Source: CAVPCZ01 sp963779225 (lineage in GTDB: Bacteria; Bacteroidota; Ignavibacteria; UBA10030; UBA6906). Taken from it: a stretch of DNA of 64,000 nucleotides. The stretch lies in contig CAVZWW010000002.1 in assembly GCA_963779225.1 (NCBI GenBank), positions 310,001 through 374,000 of the forward strand. Direction: 5' to 3'. The first letter of the stretch is position 1. Every line of letters starts with the position of its first letter. The position numbers and the translations under genes were made by a program. Positions 47,618-57,535 of the stretch are shown here, piece after piece. The notes under the pieces are model-generated. The model saw only the letters and a program-made list of their open reading frames with translations, was not told the origin of the DNA and made no database searches.

Positions 47618-48960
47618 ATGTCAGAGTATGTCCAGAAACTCCATCGCCAGTGTAAAGGCGAAAAATCCGAGCGAACCGGAATTTCACCAGGCCGTGGAAG
47701 AGGTCGCGGAATCGCTCGAACTCGTGCTCGAACGTCATCCCGAGTACCGCAGCGCGAAGATACTCGAACGCATGGTGGAACCGGAACGCGTGATCATGTT
47801 CCGCGTGCCGTGGCTCGATGACCAGGGCGAAATCCATATCAACCGCGGCTTCCGGGTACAGATGAACAGCGCCATCGGACCCTACAAGGGCGGCCTGCGG
47901 TTCCACGCCTCGGTGACGCTGGGCATTCTGAAGTTCCTCGCCTTCGAGCAGGTGTTCAAGAACAGCCTCACGACTCTGCCCATGGGGGGCGGCAAAGGCG
48001 GATCGGATTTTGATCCCAAAGGAAAGAGCGATACCGAAGTGATGCGCTTCTGCCAGAGCTTCATGACGGAGCTCTTCCGCCACATCGGCCCGGATACCGA
48101 CGTCCCCGCCGGTGATATCGGCGTGGGTGCGCGTGAAATCGGCTATCTCTTCGGGCAGTACAAGCGACTGACGCGCGAATTCTCCGGCGTGCTGACCGGC
48201 AAAGGCCTGAACTGGGGAGGATCGCTGATCCGGCCCGAAGCCACCGGCTACGGCGTTGTCTACTTCGCGGAAGAGATGCTGAAGACCAAAGGGCAGTCGT
48301 TCACGGGGAAAACCGTCGCGGTCTCGGGCTTCGGCAACGTCGCCTGGGGTGCGGTGGAAAAGGTCACGCAGCTCGGCGGAACGGTCGTTACGCTCTCCGG
48401 TCCCGATGGATTCGTGTACGACAAGGACGGCATCAAGGGCGAGAAGGTGCAGTACATGCTCGAGATGCGGGCCAGTGCCCGCGACCGCGTGCAGGACTAT
48501 GCAGACAAGTTCAAGGCCCAATTCTATCCCGGGCAAGCGCCCCTGGAGCGTCAAGGCGGACGTCGCGCTTCCGTGCGCCACGCAGAACGAACTGGATGGC
48601 GACGATGCGCGTGAGCTGGTGAAGAACGGCTGCATATGCGTCTGCGAAGGCGCCAATATGCCGACAAACCTCGACGGGGTCAGAGTGTTCCTCGAATCAA
48701 AGATCCTCTACTCCCCGGGCAAGGCTTCCAATGCCGGCGGCGTGGCAACTTCAGGGCTGGAAATGAGCCAGAACAGCATGCGCCTGCCCTGGCCGAAGGA
48801 GGAGGTCGATCAACGACTGCATCAGATCATGAAGAGCATCCACCAGACCTGCCTCCACACGGCGGAGAAATACAGCATGCCCGGGAATTATGTGATCGGC
48901 GCCAATATCGCCGGCTTCCTGAAGGTGGCCGATGCCATGCTGGATCAGGGCCTGGTCTGA
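47618..48960 (+). CDS. gdhA: NADP-type glutamate dehydrogenase (frame errors near 47640 and 48545)
   Basis: Interconverts 2-oxoglutarate plus ammonia and glutamate. Start ATG 47618 with GAGG 7 bases upstream; alternative 47628. VKAKNPSEPEFHQAVEEV, VQMNSAIGPYKGGLRFH, catalytic PMGGGKGGSDFDPKG (Lys), DVPAGDIGVGAREIGYLFG, VSGFGNVAWGAVEK, then after the second break VALPCATQNELDGDDARELV, CEGANMPTNLDGV and NAGGVATSGLEMSQN. Normal length about 447. Lies 56 bases after the second GcvH-type regulator, so it may be read with the redox operon. A strong terminator follows. Confidence 0.94.
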
Positions 48961-48986
48961 CACCTTCTTTCACCCGCATCAAAAAG

Positions 48987-49016
48987 AACGGGGACGTGTT
49001 CGCACACGTCCCCGTT
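48987..49016 (+). terminator. Rho-independent terminator after gdhA
   Basis: Perfect 13-bp stem AACGGGGACGTGT/ACACGTCCCCGTT (48987-48999 and 49004-49016) with a TCGC loop, followed by GATCTTTT. Lies 26 bases after the gdhA stop. Confidence 0.85.
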
Positions 49017-49093
49017 GATCTTTTCCGGGATGCACGGTAACTTTTCGTCTCTGCGGCATGACTTCCGGTCTAAACAGGCACCGGCCACAACCA

Positions 49094-50359
49094 TCACATG
49101 AGGTGAAACCCTCTGTACCCTTCGCCGGTCACTTCATGGGTCTCGATCCCATGCGCCCAGGAAACGCCGAGCGCGGAGAAAAATGCCCGCTCCTGGACCG
49201 CGATATGCATGGCATCATCGAGTCCCGCTATGCGGCGGAATGTGCCGAGCGTGTTGGGCGGGAACATCTCCCAGTCCTCAACCTCGACCACGTGCTCGGA
49301 GGGAACGGCGAGAATGGATGGACAGCTCTCATGCATCAGGTTCACCGCGAGCGTCTGGGCGCGGGCAACCTCCGGCGGACAGTCCAGCCGGGCTTTGCCC
49401 GCCAGCGTCTCCACGAAGTTGCGGAAGCCATCGTACCGCCAGTGCGGATGCACACGATTGTCGAATTCTTCGGTGCTCCCGTCGTTGTACCGGACGAAAG
49501 CCTTCCCCTCGTCCGTTTGCCAGTAGGCCCTCCCCCCATCACACTGCAGATCCATGATCGGCCCGTTTGCGAATCCATTCGCATGGGTGAGGAGGACGTG
49601 CAGGCGCGCCCCTGTATCCGTGGTCAGGTGTAACTGGGCTGTATCGGCGCTCTCGATGGGATTTGCCCGGTAGAGCTCGGCCCGGAGCTTTGCCGGCGTC
49701 GCCGCCGCGTCCCGCGCCGGCCCTGCGAGATAGAGCGCGTTCATCAGGTAGTGGGCGTGCGCATTGTTCGCCGGACTGTCCAGAATCAGATGATCCCCCA
49801 GACGCAGCCGTCCGGTCCATTCGTTCCGATTGAAGTACTGCAGGCTTCGCGGCCAGCCGCACATCAGCGTCAGATCACGCACGGCTCCCAGCCGGCCCTC
49901 GCAGATCAGCGACTTGAGCCGCTGCACCGATACACTGGACATATGCTGGAATCCGATCGCCACCCGTTTGCCCGTCCGGCGTGACGCCGCGATCAACACG
50001 TCCACCTCCTGAACGGTTGCCGCGGCGGGCTTTTCACAGTACACGTGAAGTCCCGCGTCCAATGCAGTGACACTTACCGGCACGTGCTGGTGGATCCCGA
50101 TGGGCACGGTGAGCGCATCGGCGACACGTTTCCCTTCCTGCAAAAACTCTTCGACGCCCGGATACAGTCTCACTCCTTCTGACGTCAGGGTTTGAACCAG
50201 CTCCGGGCGCGCCTGCCGGTCCACGTCCAGGGCCACCACCCCCGCCAGCTTTGCCAGACCCTGCCGGGCGAGCCACCGGACGGCCTCTATGTGCTGGAGT
50301 CCATATCCCCCCAACCCGATTACGACAAACCGTGTGAGAGAGTTTCCGTTCATGGTCAT
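49094..50359 (-). CDS. Gfo/Idh/MocA-family oxidoreductase
   Basis: 421 residues from ATG 50359 (in-frame alternatives at 50389, overlapping the pyrophosphatase, and 50353). Rossmann start VVIGLGGYGLQHIEAVRWL, the family motif YCEKPAAATVQEVDVLI with catalytic-region Lys of EKP, then VAIGFQHMSS. The C-terminal beta-sheet domain includes LILDSPANNAHAHYLMNALYL. Usually acts on sugars or cyclitols with NAD(P); substrate unknown. Starts 7 bases after the pyrophosphatase stop. Confidence 0.87.
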   Translation of the reverse strand: MTMNGNSLTRFVVIGLGGYGLQHIEAVRWLARQGLAKLAGVVALDVDRQARPELVQTLTSEGVRLYPGVEEFLQEGKRVADALTVPIGIHQHVPVSVTALDAGLHVYCEKPAAATVQEVDVLIAASRRTGKRVAIGFQHMSSVSVQRLKSLICEGRLGAVRDLTLMCGWPRSLQYFNRNEWTGRLRLGDHLILDSPANNAHAHYLMNALYLAGPARDAAATPAKLRAELYRANPIESADTAQLHLTTDTGARLHVLLTHANGFANGPIMDLQCDGGRAYWQTDEGKAFVRYNDGSTEEFDNRVHPHWRYDGFRNFVETLAGKARLDCPPEVARAQTLAVNLMHESCPSILAVPSEHVVEVEDWEMFPPNTLGTFRRIAGLDDAMHIAVQERAFFSALGVSWAHGIETHEVTGEGYRGFHLM

Positions 50360-50366
50360 GGTGTCG

Positions 50367-50978
50367 TTACCCGCCGAACACTTCTTCATAGTCCGCGATC
50401 GCGGCCTTCACCACATCGTGCGCATGATCCGCCCCATAGACGCTCTCGATGGATACCTGCGACGACGAACCGGGAATCAGTTTGTAGGTGGCGAAGTAAT
50501 GGCGGAGCCTCTCGATGAGGATATCCGGAACATCAGAGATGTCTTTTGCCTGCCCCCAGAAAGCGTCGTTTTCCAGGATCGCAATAATCTTGTCGTCGGC
50601 CTCGTCACGGTCCACCATGAGAATCCCGCCGACGACTCTGGCGTTCATGATCACTTCGGACCGGCTTATCGGGCGTTCGCTGAGCACGCAGATATCCAGG
50701 GGATCGCCGTCACCGTGCCGTCCGCTCGCGGACAACGCCCCGACCCGCGTCGCGCAGTAGGTCCGCGGGATAAATCCGTAGAGCGACGGCGGCAGTGACG
50801 AGCTGCGCTGGGGCCGGTCGACACGCAAATACCCCGTTGCCTTGTCCACTTCGTACTTGATCAGGTCGAAGGGAGTGATTTCGATGAAGGCATGGACAAG
50901 AGACGGCGGTTTGGGACCGATATCGAGACCATGCCACGGGTGGGGACGCCACCGGTAAAACGGGTGCGGAAACGGCAT
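50367..50978 (-). CDS. ppa: Family I inorganic pyrophosphatase
   Basis: 203 residues. FIEITPFDLIKYEVDKATGYLRVDRP is the substrate-binding strand region, YGFIPRTYC follows, and GDGDPLDICVLSERPI carries the metal-binding Asp set (DGDPLDI). DRDEADDKIIAI and the final helix with Glu/Lys complete the fold. Hydrolyses PPi, or competes for PPi with the PPi-type PFK in this window. About 18 bases downstream of the lipoprotein gene on the same strand. Confidence 0.93.
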   Translation of the reverse strand: MPFPHPFYRWRPHPWHGLDIGPKPPSLVHAFIEITPFDLIKYEVDKATGYLRVDRPQRSSSLPPSLYGFIPRTYCATRVGALSASGRHGDGDPLDICVLSERPISRSEVIMNARVVGGILMVDRDEADDKIIAILENDAFWGQAKDISDVPDILIERLRHYFATYKLIPGSSSQVSIESVYGADHAHDVVKAAIADYEEVFGG

Positions 50979-50996
50979 AGAGAGCTCTTCTCCCGG

Positions 50997-51656
50997 TCAG
51001 CCGGTAACGCCGACGTTTTTCATTGATTCCAGTTTGCCAAGATCGACCTGGCCTGCTGCGGCTTTCATCTGGTCCATCGTGACAGCACGACCCTCGATTT
51101 CCACAACGAACCGATCCCCGACCAGAATGCTCAACTCTCCCTCGTTGTTGGCCGTGTCAAACTTCTCGAAGGCCTTATGGCCGGAGAAGGTCGTCGTCTT
51201 CTCGTATCCCGTCTCCGTTTCCTTGTCGATATCCGCATGGGCCCACGCGGCCGTAGCCAGTCCGACAATTCCGCTCACGCTGCCCATATCCATAATCTTG
51301 ATCCGGATTGAGCTTCCCTCTTCTGTCGTATATTCGGCGTCGGCTTCAGAAATCTTTACGCCCATGACTGCATTGCGTTCCCCTTTGATTTCGCTGCGCG
51401 CCATGCCGGCCGCTTTTTCAGGGAGGAGTGCCTTCAACTCCCGGAAGTCCACCGCCTCGACCGTCTTGCCTTCCTTGCCGCTTCCTTCAAGCTCCTTCAT
51501 GGCTTCTGCCATTTTATTCGCCCCCTCCTGCAGAGTCTGCCCCGCCTTCTCGGCCGCCTTGGCGGCTTCTTCAAATTTCTTCTGCTGGACGCTCTTGCCG
51601 CAGCCTAGCACAGCGACGGCGGCTGCTATCGCAACAACGAAAACGATTCTCGTCAT
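50997..51656 (-). CDS. Lipoprotein of unknown function
   Basis: 219 residues from ATG 51656, fixed by GAGGAGG 9 bases upstream and the lipobox VLGC (Cys19). After the Cys a Lys/Ala/Glu-rich helical stretch (FEEAAKAAEKAGQTLQEGA) leads into a compact alpha/beta domain (EAVDFRELKALLPE, GVKISEADAEYTTEEGSSIRIKIMD, AFEKFDTANNEGELSILVGDRFVVEIEG). The second part resembles proteins with a transposon-unrelated domain of unknown function; I do not name a family. Divergent from the PAS/GAF kinase. Confidence 0.75.
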   Translation of the reverse strand: MTRIVFVVAIAAAVAVLGCGKSVQQKKFEEAAKAAEKAGQTLQEGANKMAEAMKELEGSGKEGKTVEAVDFRELKALLPEKAAGMARSEIKGERNAVMGVKISEADAEYTTEEGSSIRIKIMDMGSVSGIVGLATAAWAHADIDKETETGYEKTTTFSGHKAFEKFDTANNEGELSILVGDRFVVEIEGRAVTMDQMKAAAGQVDLGKLESMKNVGVTG

Positions 51657-51678
51657 TGTCGGGTACCTCCTCGTGAGA

Positions 51679-51708
51679 TTATTAGTTTCCTGTTTCGAAT
51701 TTACACAA
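51679..51708 (-). promoter_or_regulatory. Putative promoter of the lipoprotein gene
   Basis: Minus strand TTGTGT (51708-51703), 18-base spacer, TAATAA (51684-51679). The predicted start is about 16 bases before ATG 51656, leaving room for the GAGGAGG site only just. Confidence 0.35.
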
Positions 51709-51810
51709 AGCGGTGACAACAAACAAGCGCGAATAATTGACTAATGTCCAAAGATTTTTGCGATCTCTCATAAAATCGTCCACCCGCACGAGAGAATTAG
51801 CGGAGAAGTG

Positions 51811-51838
51811 TTGTTTGCGTGGAAATTCTTGGTATATT
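51811..51838 (+). promoter_or_regulatory. Putative promoter of the PAS/GAF histidine kinase
   Basis: TTGTTT (51811-51816), 16-base spacer, TATATT (51833-51838); predicted start near 51845. This excludes the upstream in-frame ATG at 51808 and points to the starts at 51856 or 51871. Confidence 0.45.
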
Positions 51839-51870
51839 CAAGAGCTCTCCCCTCCATGGACGGAACATCA

Positions 51871-54024
51871 ATGCGTGTCAGTCAAGGCCGGCGTATCCTC
51901 CTCACTTATGCGGCAACCTTTCTCATTTTCGGCGGCCTGCTCTCCGTACTGTTTTTTCTTTTCCGCGAACTCGATCTGAGTCACGCCTCCCTCGTGGACA
52001 ATCTCACCACACAGCTCTCGCGGGTCAGGACGCTCACCGTCGGTCTGCATGACCACCATGCGCTCGTACGCACCTATCTGCAAACCGGTGATGAGGCACT
52101 CAAACCGGAAATCGACAGGCAACGGCGGAATATCGAGCGCAGCCACGATTCACTGGCTCTCCTGGTCACCACGCCGGCCGCCCAGGAGCAATACACCACG
52201 CTTTCGCTGCAGCTGGAGGATTATTTCCAGACAATAAACCTGCTCCTGGAAATCAGACGCGAAGACGGAAGGGATGCCGCGGCAACCGCGCGTCCGGACG
52301 AACATCTTCTGGCGGCCACCGAAGCGGAGATTAACCGGCTTGTGCTCTCGAATGCGGGCGGGCTCCGTCAGGACGTCGAGAATCTCAACTCCACAATCAA
52401 AGGGCTGAGGGTCCTCTTCCTCCTTCTCGCCGCCTCTACCGCATCGATCATGTTGTTGCTCACCATGCGCGTGAATCGGGCCCAGCACCGGGCAAGCACA
52501 TCAGAGCAACGGTACAGACGGCTTCCTGAAACATTGCGTGATGGATTTGTCTTTATGGACGCGGGGGCAACCCTTCTGGAAACCAATGGACCGTTTCAGA
52601 CGATGCTGGGCTACTCGGCCAAGGAGCTGCACGGTGTGCGGCACGAGGAAGTCACCCCCCCGGCCTGGCACGACCTGGAACAGCATATCCTGGAAACCCA
52701 GGTTCAAACCAGAGGCTTCTCCGATATCTATGAAAAAGAATACCGGCGGAAAGACGGCACATTGTTCCCCGCCGAAATCCGCACCCATCTCGTCGATCCT
52801 GCTCTTGGGGCGGAGGGAGGGATGTGGGCGATCATTCGCGACATCACCGATCGCCGCCAGGCCGAACGGAAGATCCAGGAGGAAGTGCGGCGCCTCCGGC
52901 TTCTCCGCGAAATGGCGATGATCTTCACCCAGGTGACCGACCTGCCTTCTTTCTGCACCCGGATCCATGTTTCCGTCCCTGAGATCATGGGTGTCGACCG
53001 TGTCAAGGTCCTGCTGTATGACAAGGAACGAAAAGTCCTCGTGAGTGGCGAAACCATCGGTGTCTCACCACGGCTTCAATCGCTCCCTCCCTTCCCGCAG
53101 GGAGTCGACGAAAGCCTGTCGGGAAAATGTTTCAGCACCAACGTGCCCATCCTGGAGAACAACTGTCCCGCGAGCTCCACCATCCCGGGGGATTTCGTCG
53201 AGGCGTTGCACCTGAAGTCCGTGCTCGCTGTGCCCATACGCCTGAAGGACCAGGTGCTCGGGGTGCTCCGCATTGACGACACGCAGAAGACCGGACGTTT
53301 TTCACAAAACGATGTGGGGTTTTTCTCTCTCGTTGCCGATCAACTGGCCATCGCACTGGAAAACGCCCGTCTCTTTTCCGAACGCCAGCAGTTTGAAGAT
53401 CAGCTGCTCACGTCACTCAGCGAAAAAGAGGTTCTTCTCAAGGAAATCCATCACCGTGTCAAGAACAACCTCCAGGTGATCTCCTCCCTCCTCTCGCTCC
53501 AGGCCGATACGTCCGGTGATCAGCATCTTCGTACATTGCTGGGCGAAAGCCGGAACCGGGTCCGGTCGATGGCGCTGGTTCATGAGCGTCTGTATCATTC
53601 GGAAAACCTCGGCAGTGTGGAGTTTCAGGAATACGTCAGCACGCTGGCTGCGGAACTCGTGCGCTCGTTTGCCACTCCCGGCGTCACATGCACAGTCCAG
53701 GCCGATCCCATCAGTCTTGGCATCGATACCGCCGTTCCCTGCGGACTCATTCTCAACGAAATGCTCACCAATGCGCTCAAGCACGCCTTCCCCGGGGACA
53801 TGACAGGAACGGTGACCGTTGAAGTGAACCGGATGGACGGCGGAGAGGTGCGTCTGTCAGTTCGCGATTCCGGCAGGGGTTTTCCATCGGAAGCGGACCT
53901 GGACCAGACGCCCTCGATGGGGTTGATGCTGATCAGGAGTCTGACGGACCAACTCGGAGGGACATTTTCTCTGGAAAACCGGGGAGGGGCGGTGTGTACG
54001 GTGGTTTTTCCATCCCCTGCATAA
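51871..54024 (+). CDS. Histidine kinase with CHASE3-like, PAS and GAF domains (HisKA_2 type)
   Basis: 717 residues from ATG 51871 (GGACGG ribosome site); ATG 51856 also possible. TM1 about 8-30, periplasmic helical CHASE3-like region (HDHHALVRTYLQTGDEALKPEIDRQ core) to about 175, TM2 near 180-200, PAS about 215-345, GAF about 360-510, then HisKA_2 EIHHRVKNNLQVISSLLSLQ and ATPase LILNEMLTNALKHAFP, VRDSGRGFP, GLMLIRSLTDQLGG. HisKA_2 kinases often signal to lone receivers; a receiver-only protein is encoded at 8.7-9.1 kb, but no link is shown. Confidence 0.87.
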   Translation: MRVSQGRRILLTYAATFLIFGGLLSVLFFLFRELDLSHASLVDNLTTQLSRVRTLTVGLHDHHALVRTYLQTGDEALKPEIDRQRRNIERSHDSLALLVTTPAAQEQYTTLSLQLEDYFQTINLLLEIRREDGRDAAATARPDEHLLAATEAEINRLVLSNAGGLRQDVENLNSTIKGLRVLFLLLAASTASIMLLLTMRVNRAQHRASTSEQRYRRLPETLRDGFVFMDAGATLLETNGPFQTMLGYSAKELHGVRHEEVTPPAWHDLEQHILETQVQTRGFSDIYEKEYRRKDGTLFPAEIRTHLVDPALGAEGGMWAIIRDITDRRQAERKIQEEVRRLRLLREMAMIFTQVTDLPSFCTRIHVSVPEIMGVDRVKVLLYDKERKVLVSGETIGVSPRLQSLPPFPQGVDESLSGKCFSTNVPILENNCPASSTIPGDFVEALHLKSVLAVPIRLKDQVLGVLRIDDTQKTGRFSQNDVGFFSLVADQLAIALENARLFSERQQFEDQLLTSLSEKEVLLKEIHHRVKNNLQVISSLLSLQADTSGDQHLRTLLGESRNRVRSMALVHERLYHSENLGSVEFQEYVSTLAAELVRSFATPGVTCTVQADPISLGIDTAVPCGLILNEMLTNALKHAFPGDMTGTVTVEVNRMDGGEVRLSVRDSGRGFPSEADLDQTPSMGLMLIRSLTDQLGGTFSLENRGGAVCTVVFPSPA

Positions 54025-54045
54025 GGCCTTCGCATTACCACTCCG

Positions 54046-54120
54046 CATGAGGACCCTGTATTGCGCCTCCTTATGATGCCCTGTATAGCGACCCCATATG
54101 GTGATCCCGGCCAGGGTTGC
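54046..54120. repeat. Short imperfect 25-bp repeats in the intergenic region
   Basis: ATGAGGACCCTGTATTGCGC (from 54046) and ATGATGCCCTGTATAGCGAC (from about 54073) align closely with one gap; a third, weaker copy starts ATGGTGATCCCGG near 54098. They lie in the 217-base region between the PAS/GAF kinase and the membrane protein gene. Significance unclear. Confidence 0.3.
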
Positions 54121-54241
54121 ATATGAAACCGGAGTTCGCTATCTAGCATCATGGTGCGGTCTTCCTGCACAGGGGCCCGCAAGACAATGTTCGACATCCA
54201 AATAACTGCCTGCAGATCCTCGCCACACGAGACTAATCTCT

Positions 54242-55211
54242 ATGTCCTCGACTGATGGAAGCGTTGTACCGTCGAGCATCAGGCTCGCACTCATTATTCT
54301 CATTGTGAAGGCATTGCTGGCCATCGTGGCGGAATTCGCCGTGCACGTGTTCCCCCCCGTGCCGATCCCCTTCACCTGGGGTGTGCTGGCATTCACCATC
54401 CCCTCGGTGCTCATCCCGCTGTTGATAGCCAATGCATTGGTCCGCGCACCCGGAGCAGGATACTGGGCCGCCGCCATCTACGCTCTGCTCTCCATCGGGC
54501 TCCACATCGTCGTCTGGGTCACTCTCCGCATTCTCCAGATTCAGTCCGCGCCTTCCCAGTCCCGATCCGTTTGCCGTCGCGCACTTCATGGAAGATATGG
54601 TGCGGCTGAGCGGTATCGCGCTTTCCGCCCTGCTCCTGGTCAACATCGCCCGCCCGTCGGCGCGCGAGTGGATCGCCCGGCAGGAGAGAACCACGAGCGC
54701 ACGATATTATCCGGCACGGCGCGTGCCCACGCTTGCCGAGAGGGCCGTGTGGATCGTCCCCGTCACCGCCGGCATCCTCACGCCGAGCCTTGTCTGGCTG
54801 GCCGTGCAAGGGATCGTCGGCAATATCGGTTTCTGGGATGCGACGATGGACATTTTCCTGGAACACCTGAAAGGCCGCGGACTGCTCCTCGACCTCTTCA
54901 GCATGATTCCCTTCGCCGTACTCGCCGGCGTTGCCTATTACAACACCGGCCGCATGTCGCCGGTCACGCTCTGGGCCATCACCATCGGGGGGCTGGCCGG
55001 AATTCTCGCACTCATGGTACCTCTCTACTACATGGGCTGGGAGACAATCTATAATGATGTTGTCGGCGACGAAAAAACCACAGGTGCCTTGATCTTCTTC
55101 TTCACCCCGCTGTATTGCCTGGCCACTCTCCTCGGCGGAATGGTGCTGGGATGGGCTGTAACACGCTTCTTCCGCAAAGGCGTTGACGACCTGATCGAAG
55201 ATCATACGTAG
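54242..55211 (+). CDS. Polytopic membrane protein of unknown family (frame error near 54545)
   Basis: From ATG 54242, about 100 residues with helices LALIILIVKALLAIVAEFAVHVF, FTIPSVLIPLLIANALV and WAAAIYALLSIGLHIVVWV. The frame then shifts near 54545 to FAVAHFMEDMVRLSGIALSALLL, AVWIVPVTAGILTPSLVWLAV, LLLDLFSMIPFAVLAGVAYY, VTLWAITIGGLAGILALMVPLYYMGW and IFFFTPLYCLATLLGGMVLG. About 322 residues, eight or nine helices when joined. I do not recognise the family. Followed 53 bp later by the S9 peptidase. Confidence 0.7.
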
Positions 55212-55264
55212 AAATTCCGGCATATCCACCAGTCATCTGATCCCCGAATCGTTCCAGGAGTCCG

Positions 55265-57508
55265 ATGAAGAAATCCGTCCTCCCCTTCACCGCGTTCGCC
55301 GTGCTCTCCGCGGGCATGCTCCTCTCGCCAGTGGCACGTGCGCAGCAAGGCACAACCCTGACGTTCGAACAGGTGTTCAAGAATGCCGAGCCCCGCATCA
55401 CGCGCCCCCTGCCAAATATCAGCGGCTGGGCTGACGACAGGCACTATCTGGAAATGAAGAAAAAGGAGGGGGACGACCGCCAGCACCTCTATCTCGTCGA
55501 CGTGGAGACAGGAACCGATACGGTCTACCATGACCTGAAACAGTATTCTGACGTCTGCCCGGCAGGAGTCGACCCGGCCTCTCCCCTGTCGTCCTCAGCA
55601 GATTTCACCCGCCACATCTATACACTCCACAATGATCTCTATGCCCTGGATACCCGGACTCGGACCTGCCGCAGACTGACACAGTCAGCAGCACAGGAGA
55701 AAAATCCCACATTATCACCCGACGGAAGGCACGTCGCCTTCACCCGCGATAATGACCTGTTTTCCATCGACCTGGTTTCAGACGTGGAAACCCGCTATAC
55801 AGCAGACGGATCCGAAACCATCCTCAACGGATGGTCCTCGTGGGTCTATTATGAAGAAATCCTCGGCCGGCCCAGCCGGTATCGCGCTTTCTGGTGGGCA
55901 CCCGACAGCAAGACGATCGCCTTCTACCGGTTCGACGACGGTCAGGTTCCGGCTTTCCACCTCTTCAACGCCGAAGGCCCGCACGGCTCACTGGAACACA
56001 CACACTATCCAAAACCCGGAGATCCGAACCCCACGGTGCGTATCGGGACTGTTCGCACCGGAACCACCTCCGTCACGTGGGCGGCATTCAATGAACAGGA
56101 CGATCAGTACTTCGGCCCTCCCTTCTGGACACCCGACAGCAAGCACCTCTTGATCCAGTGGATGAACAGGGGACAGGATACGCTTGTACTCTACAGCCTC
56201 GACCCTCGTACGGGGACCCGCCGCGCCCTCTCTACGGAGTATCAGCCAAGCTGGGTCGATTGGCATGACTCGATAACGTTCGTTGGAGCGGGAGAAGGGT
56301 TCATCCTCCTGAGTGACCGGGATGGCTGGCAGCATCTCTACTTTTATGCAATGGACGGAAAACTGCAGCGCCGCCTCACGAGCGGTGATTGGAATGTCAG
56401 CGCACTTCTCGGCGTTGACACAACCGCGCACATCGCCTACTTCACAGCTCGGAAGGAAGCCTCGACGCGCACCGATCTCTACCGTGTCAGGTTGGACGGT
56501 ACCGGCCTCCAGCGCCTGACGGCGGGGAATGACACGCATACCATCAGCATGTCACCGGCACAGTCGTTCTTTATCACGACCTCCTCCAACGTCTCCCGCC
56601 CGCCCCGCATGTCGCTCCACCGGTCCGACGGATCGTTGGTGCGTCAACTGGGAGACGCCAGGACGGAGGACTTTGACCGTTTTCTTCTGGGGAAGACGGA
56701 AATGTTCACCATCCCCACTCCCGACGGCTATGCATTGCCCGCCTACTGGACACTCCCCGTCAATTTCGACCCGGCACGCACATACCCGGTCTTGATTTCC
56801 GTGTACGGCGGACCGAACGCCGGGACAGTAGCTGACGGGTGGAAAGGGATCTCCAATCAATGGCTGGCGCTCGAAGGGGTGATACAGGTTGCGGTTGACC
56901 ACCGGGGATCCGGACATTTCGGCAAGAAGGGTGTCGCCCTGATGCACCGGCGCCTGGGCTACTGGGAGATGCGCGATTACGGAACCGCCGCCCGGTGGCT
57001 GCGCGCTCTGCCGTATGTGGACTCAACCAGGATATGCATCACCGGATCAAGCTATGGAGGATACGTTACGTGTATGGCCTTGACGGCCGGCGCGGACATA
57101 TTCACCCATGGGATTGCGGAACTGGCCGTCACCGACTGGCACCTCTATGATTCGCATTACACGGAGCGATTCATGGATACCCCTGCAGAAAACCCGGAAG
57201 GATACAGGGAAGCCTCGGTGCTGACATATGCGCACAAGTACAAGGGGATGCTCGCCATCGTGCACGGCACTATGGACGACAACGTGCATATGCAGAATGC
57301 CATGCAGCTTGTCGATACACTGCAGGATCTGAACAAGCATTTCGAAACGATGTTCTATCCGGGCGGGCGCCACGGGTGGCGTGGTCCAAAGGCTCTCCAT
57401 CTCCGGCTGGAAACCTACCGATTCTACTACCAGTACCTGCTCCGGAAGGAATTTCCCGAGGAACTGTTCAAAACCCTGGACGCAAGCTCGATGCGCCGGA
57501 GACGGTGA
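55265..57508 (+). CDS. Secreted S9-family prolyl dipeptidyl peptidase (DPP IV-like)
   Basis: 747 residues; AGGAG 4 bases before the ATG. Signal peptide about 1-26 (AVLSAGMLLSPVARAQ). A beta-propeller domain spans roughly 60-490 (repeated blades with GGxHxLxLxD-like strands; YYEEILGRPSRYRAFWWAPDS contains the Glu pair typical of DPP IV). The hydrolase domain has nucleophile Ser in ITGSSYGGYVTCM, Asp in HGTMDDNVH and His in GGRHGWRGP. Removes Xaa-Pro dipeptides from peptides in the periplasm or outside the cell. Confidence 0.93.
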   Translation: MKKSVLPFTAFAVLSAGMLLSPVARAQQGTTLTFEQVFKNAEPRITRPLPNISGWADDRHYLEMKKKEGDDRQHLYLVDVETGTDTVYHDLKQYSDVCPAGVDPASPLSSSADFTRHIYTLHNDLYALDTRTRTCRRLTQSAAQEKNPTLSPDGRHVAFTRDNDLFSIDLVSDVETRYTADGSETILNGWSSWVYYEEILGRPSRYRAFWWAPDSKTIAFYRFDDGQVPAFHLFNAEGPHGSLEHTHYPKPGDPNPTVRIGTVRTGTTSVTWAAFNEQDDQYFGPPFWTPDSKHLLIQWMNRGQDTLVLYSLDPRTGTRRALSTEYQPSWVDWHDSITFVGAGEGFILLSDRDGWQHLYFYAMDGKLQRRLTSGDWNVSALLGVDTTAHIAYFTARKEASTRTDLYRVRLDGTGLQRLTAGNDTHTISMSPAQSFFITTSSNVSRPPRMSLHRSDGSLVRQLGDARTEDFDRFLLGKTEMFTIPTPDGYALPAYWTLPVNFDPARTYPVLISVYGGPNAGTVADGWKGISNQWLALEGVIQVAVDHRGSGHFGKKGVALMHRRLGYWEMRDYGTAARWLRALPYVDSTRICITGSSYGGYVTCMALTAGADIFTHGIAELAVTDWHLYDSHYTERFMDTPAENPEGYREASVLTYAHKYKGMLAIVHGTMDDNVHMQNAMQLVDTLQDLNKHFETMFYPGGRHGWRGPKALHLRLETYRFYYQYLLRKEFPEELFKTLDASSMRRRR

Positions 57509-57535
57509 ACACGTCCGGAGATCAGCGTAAACCCG

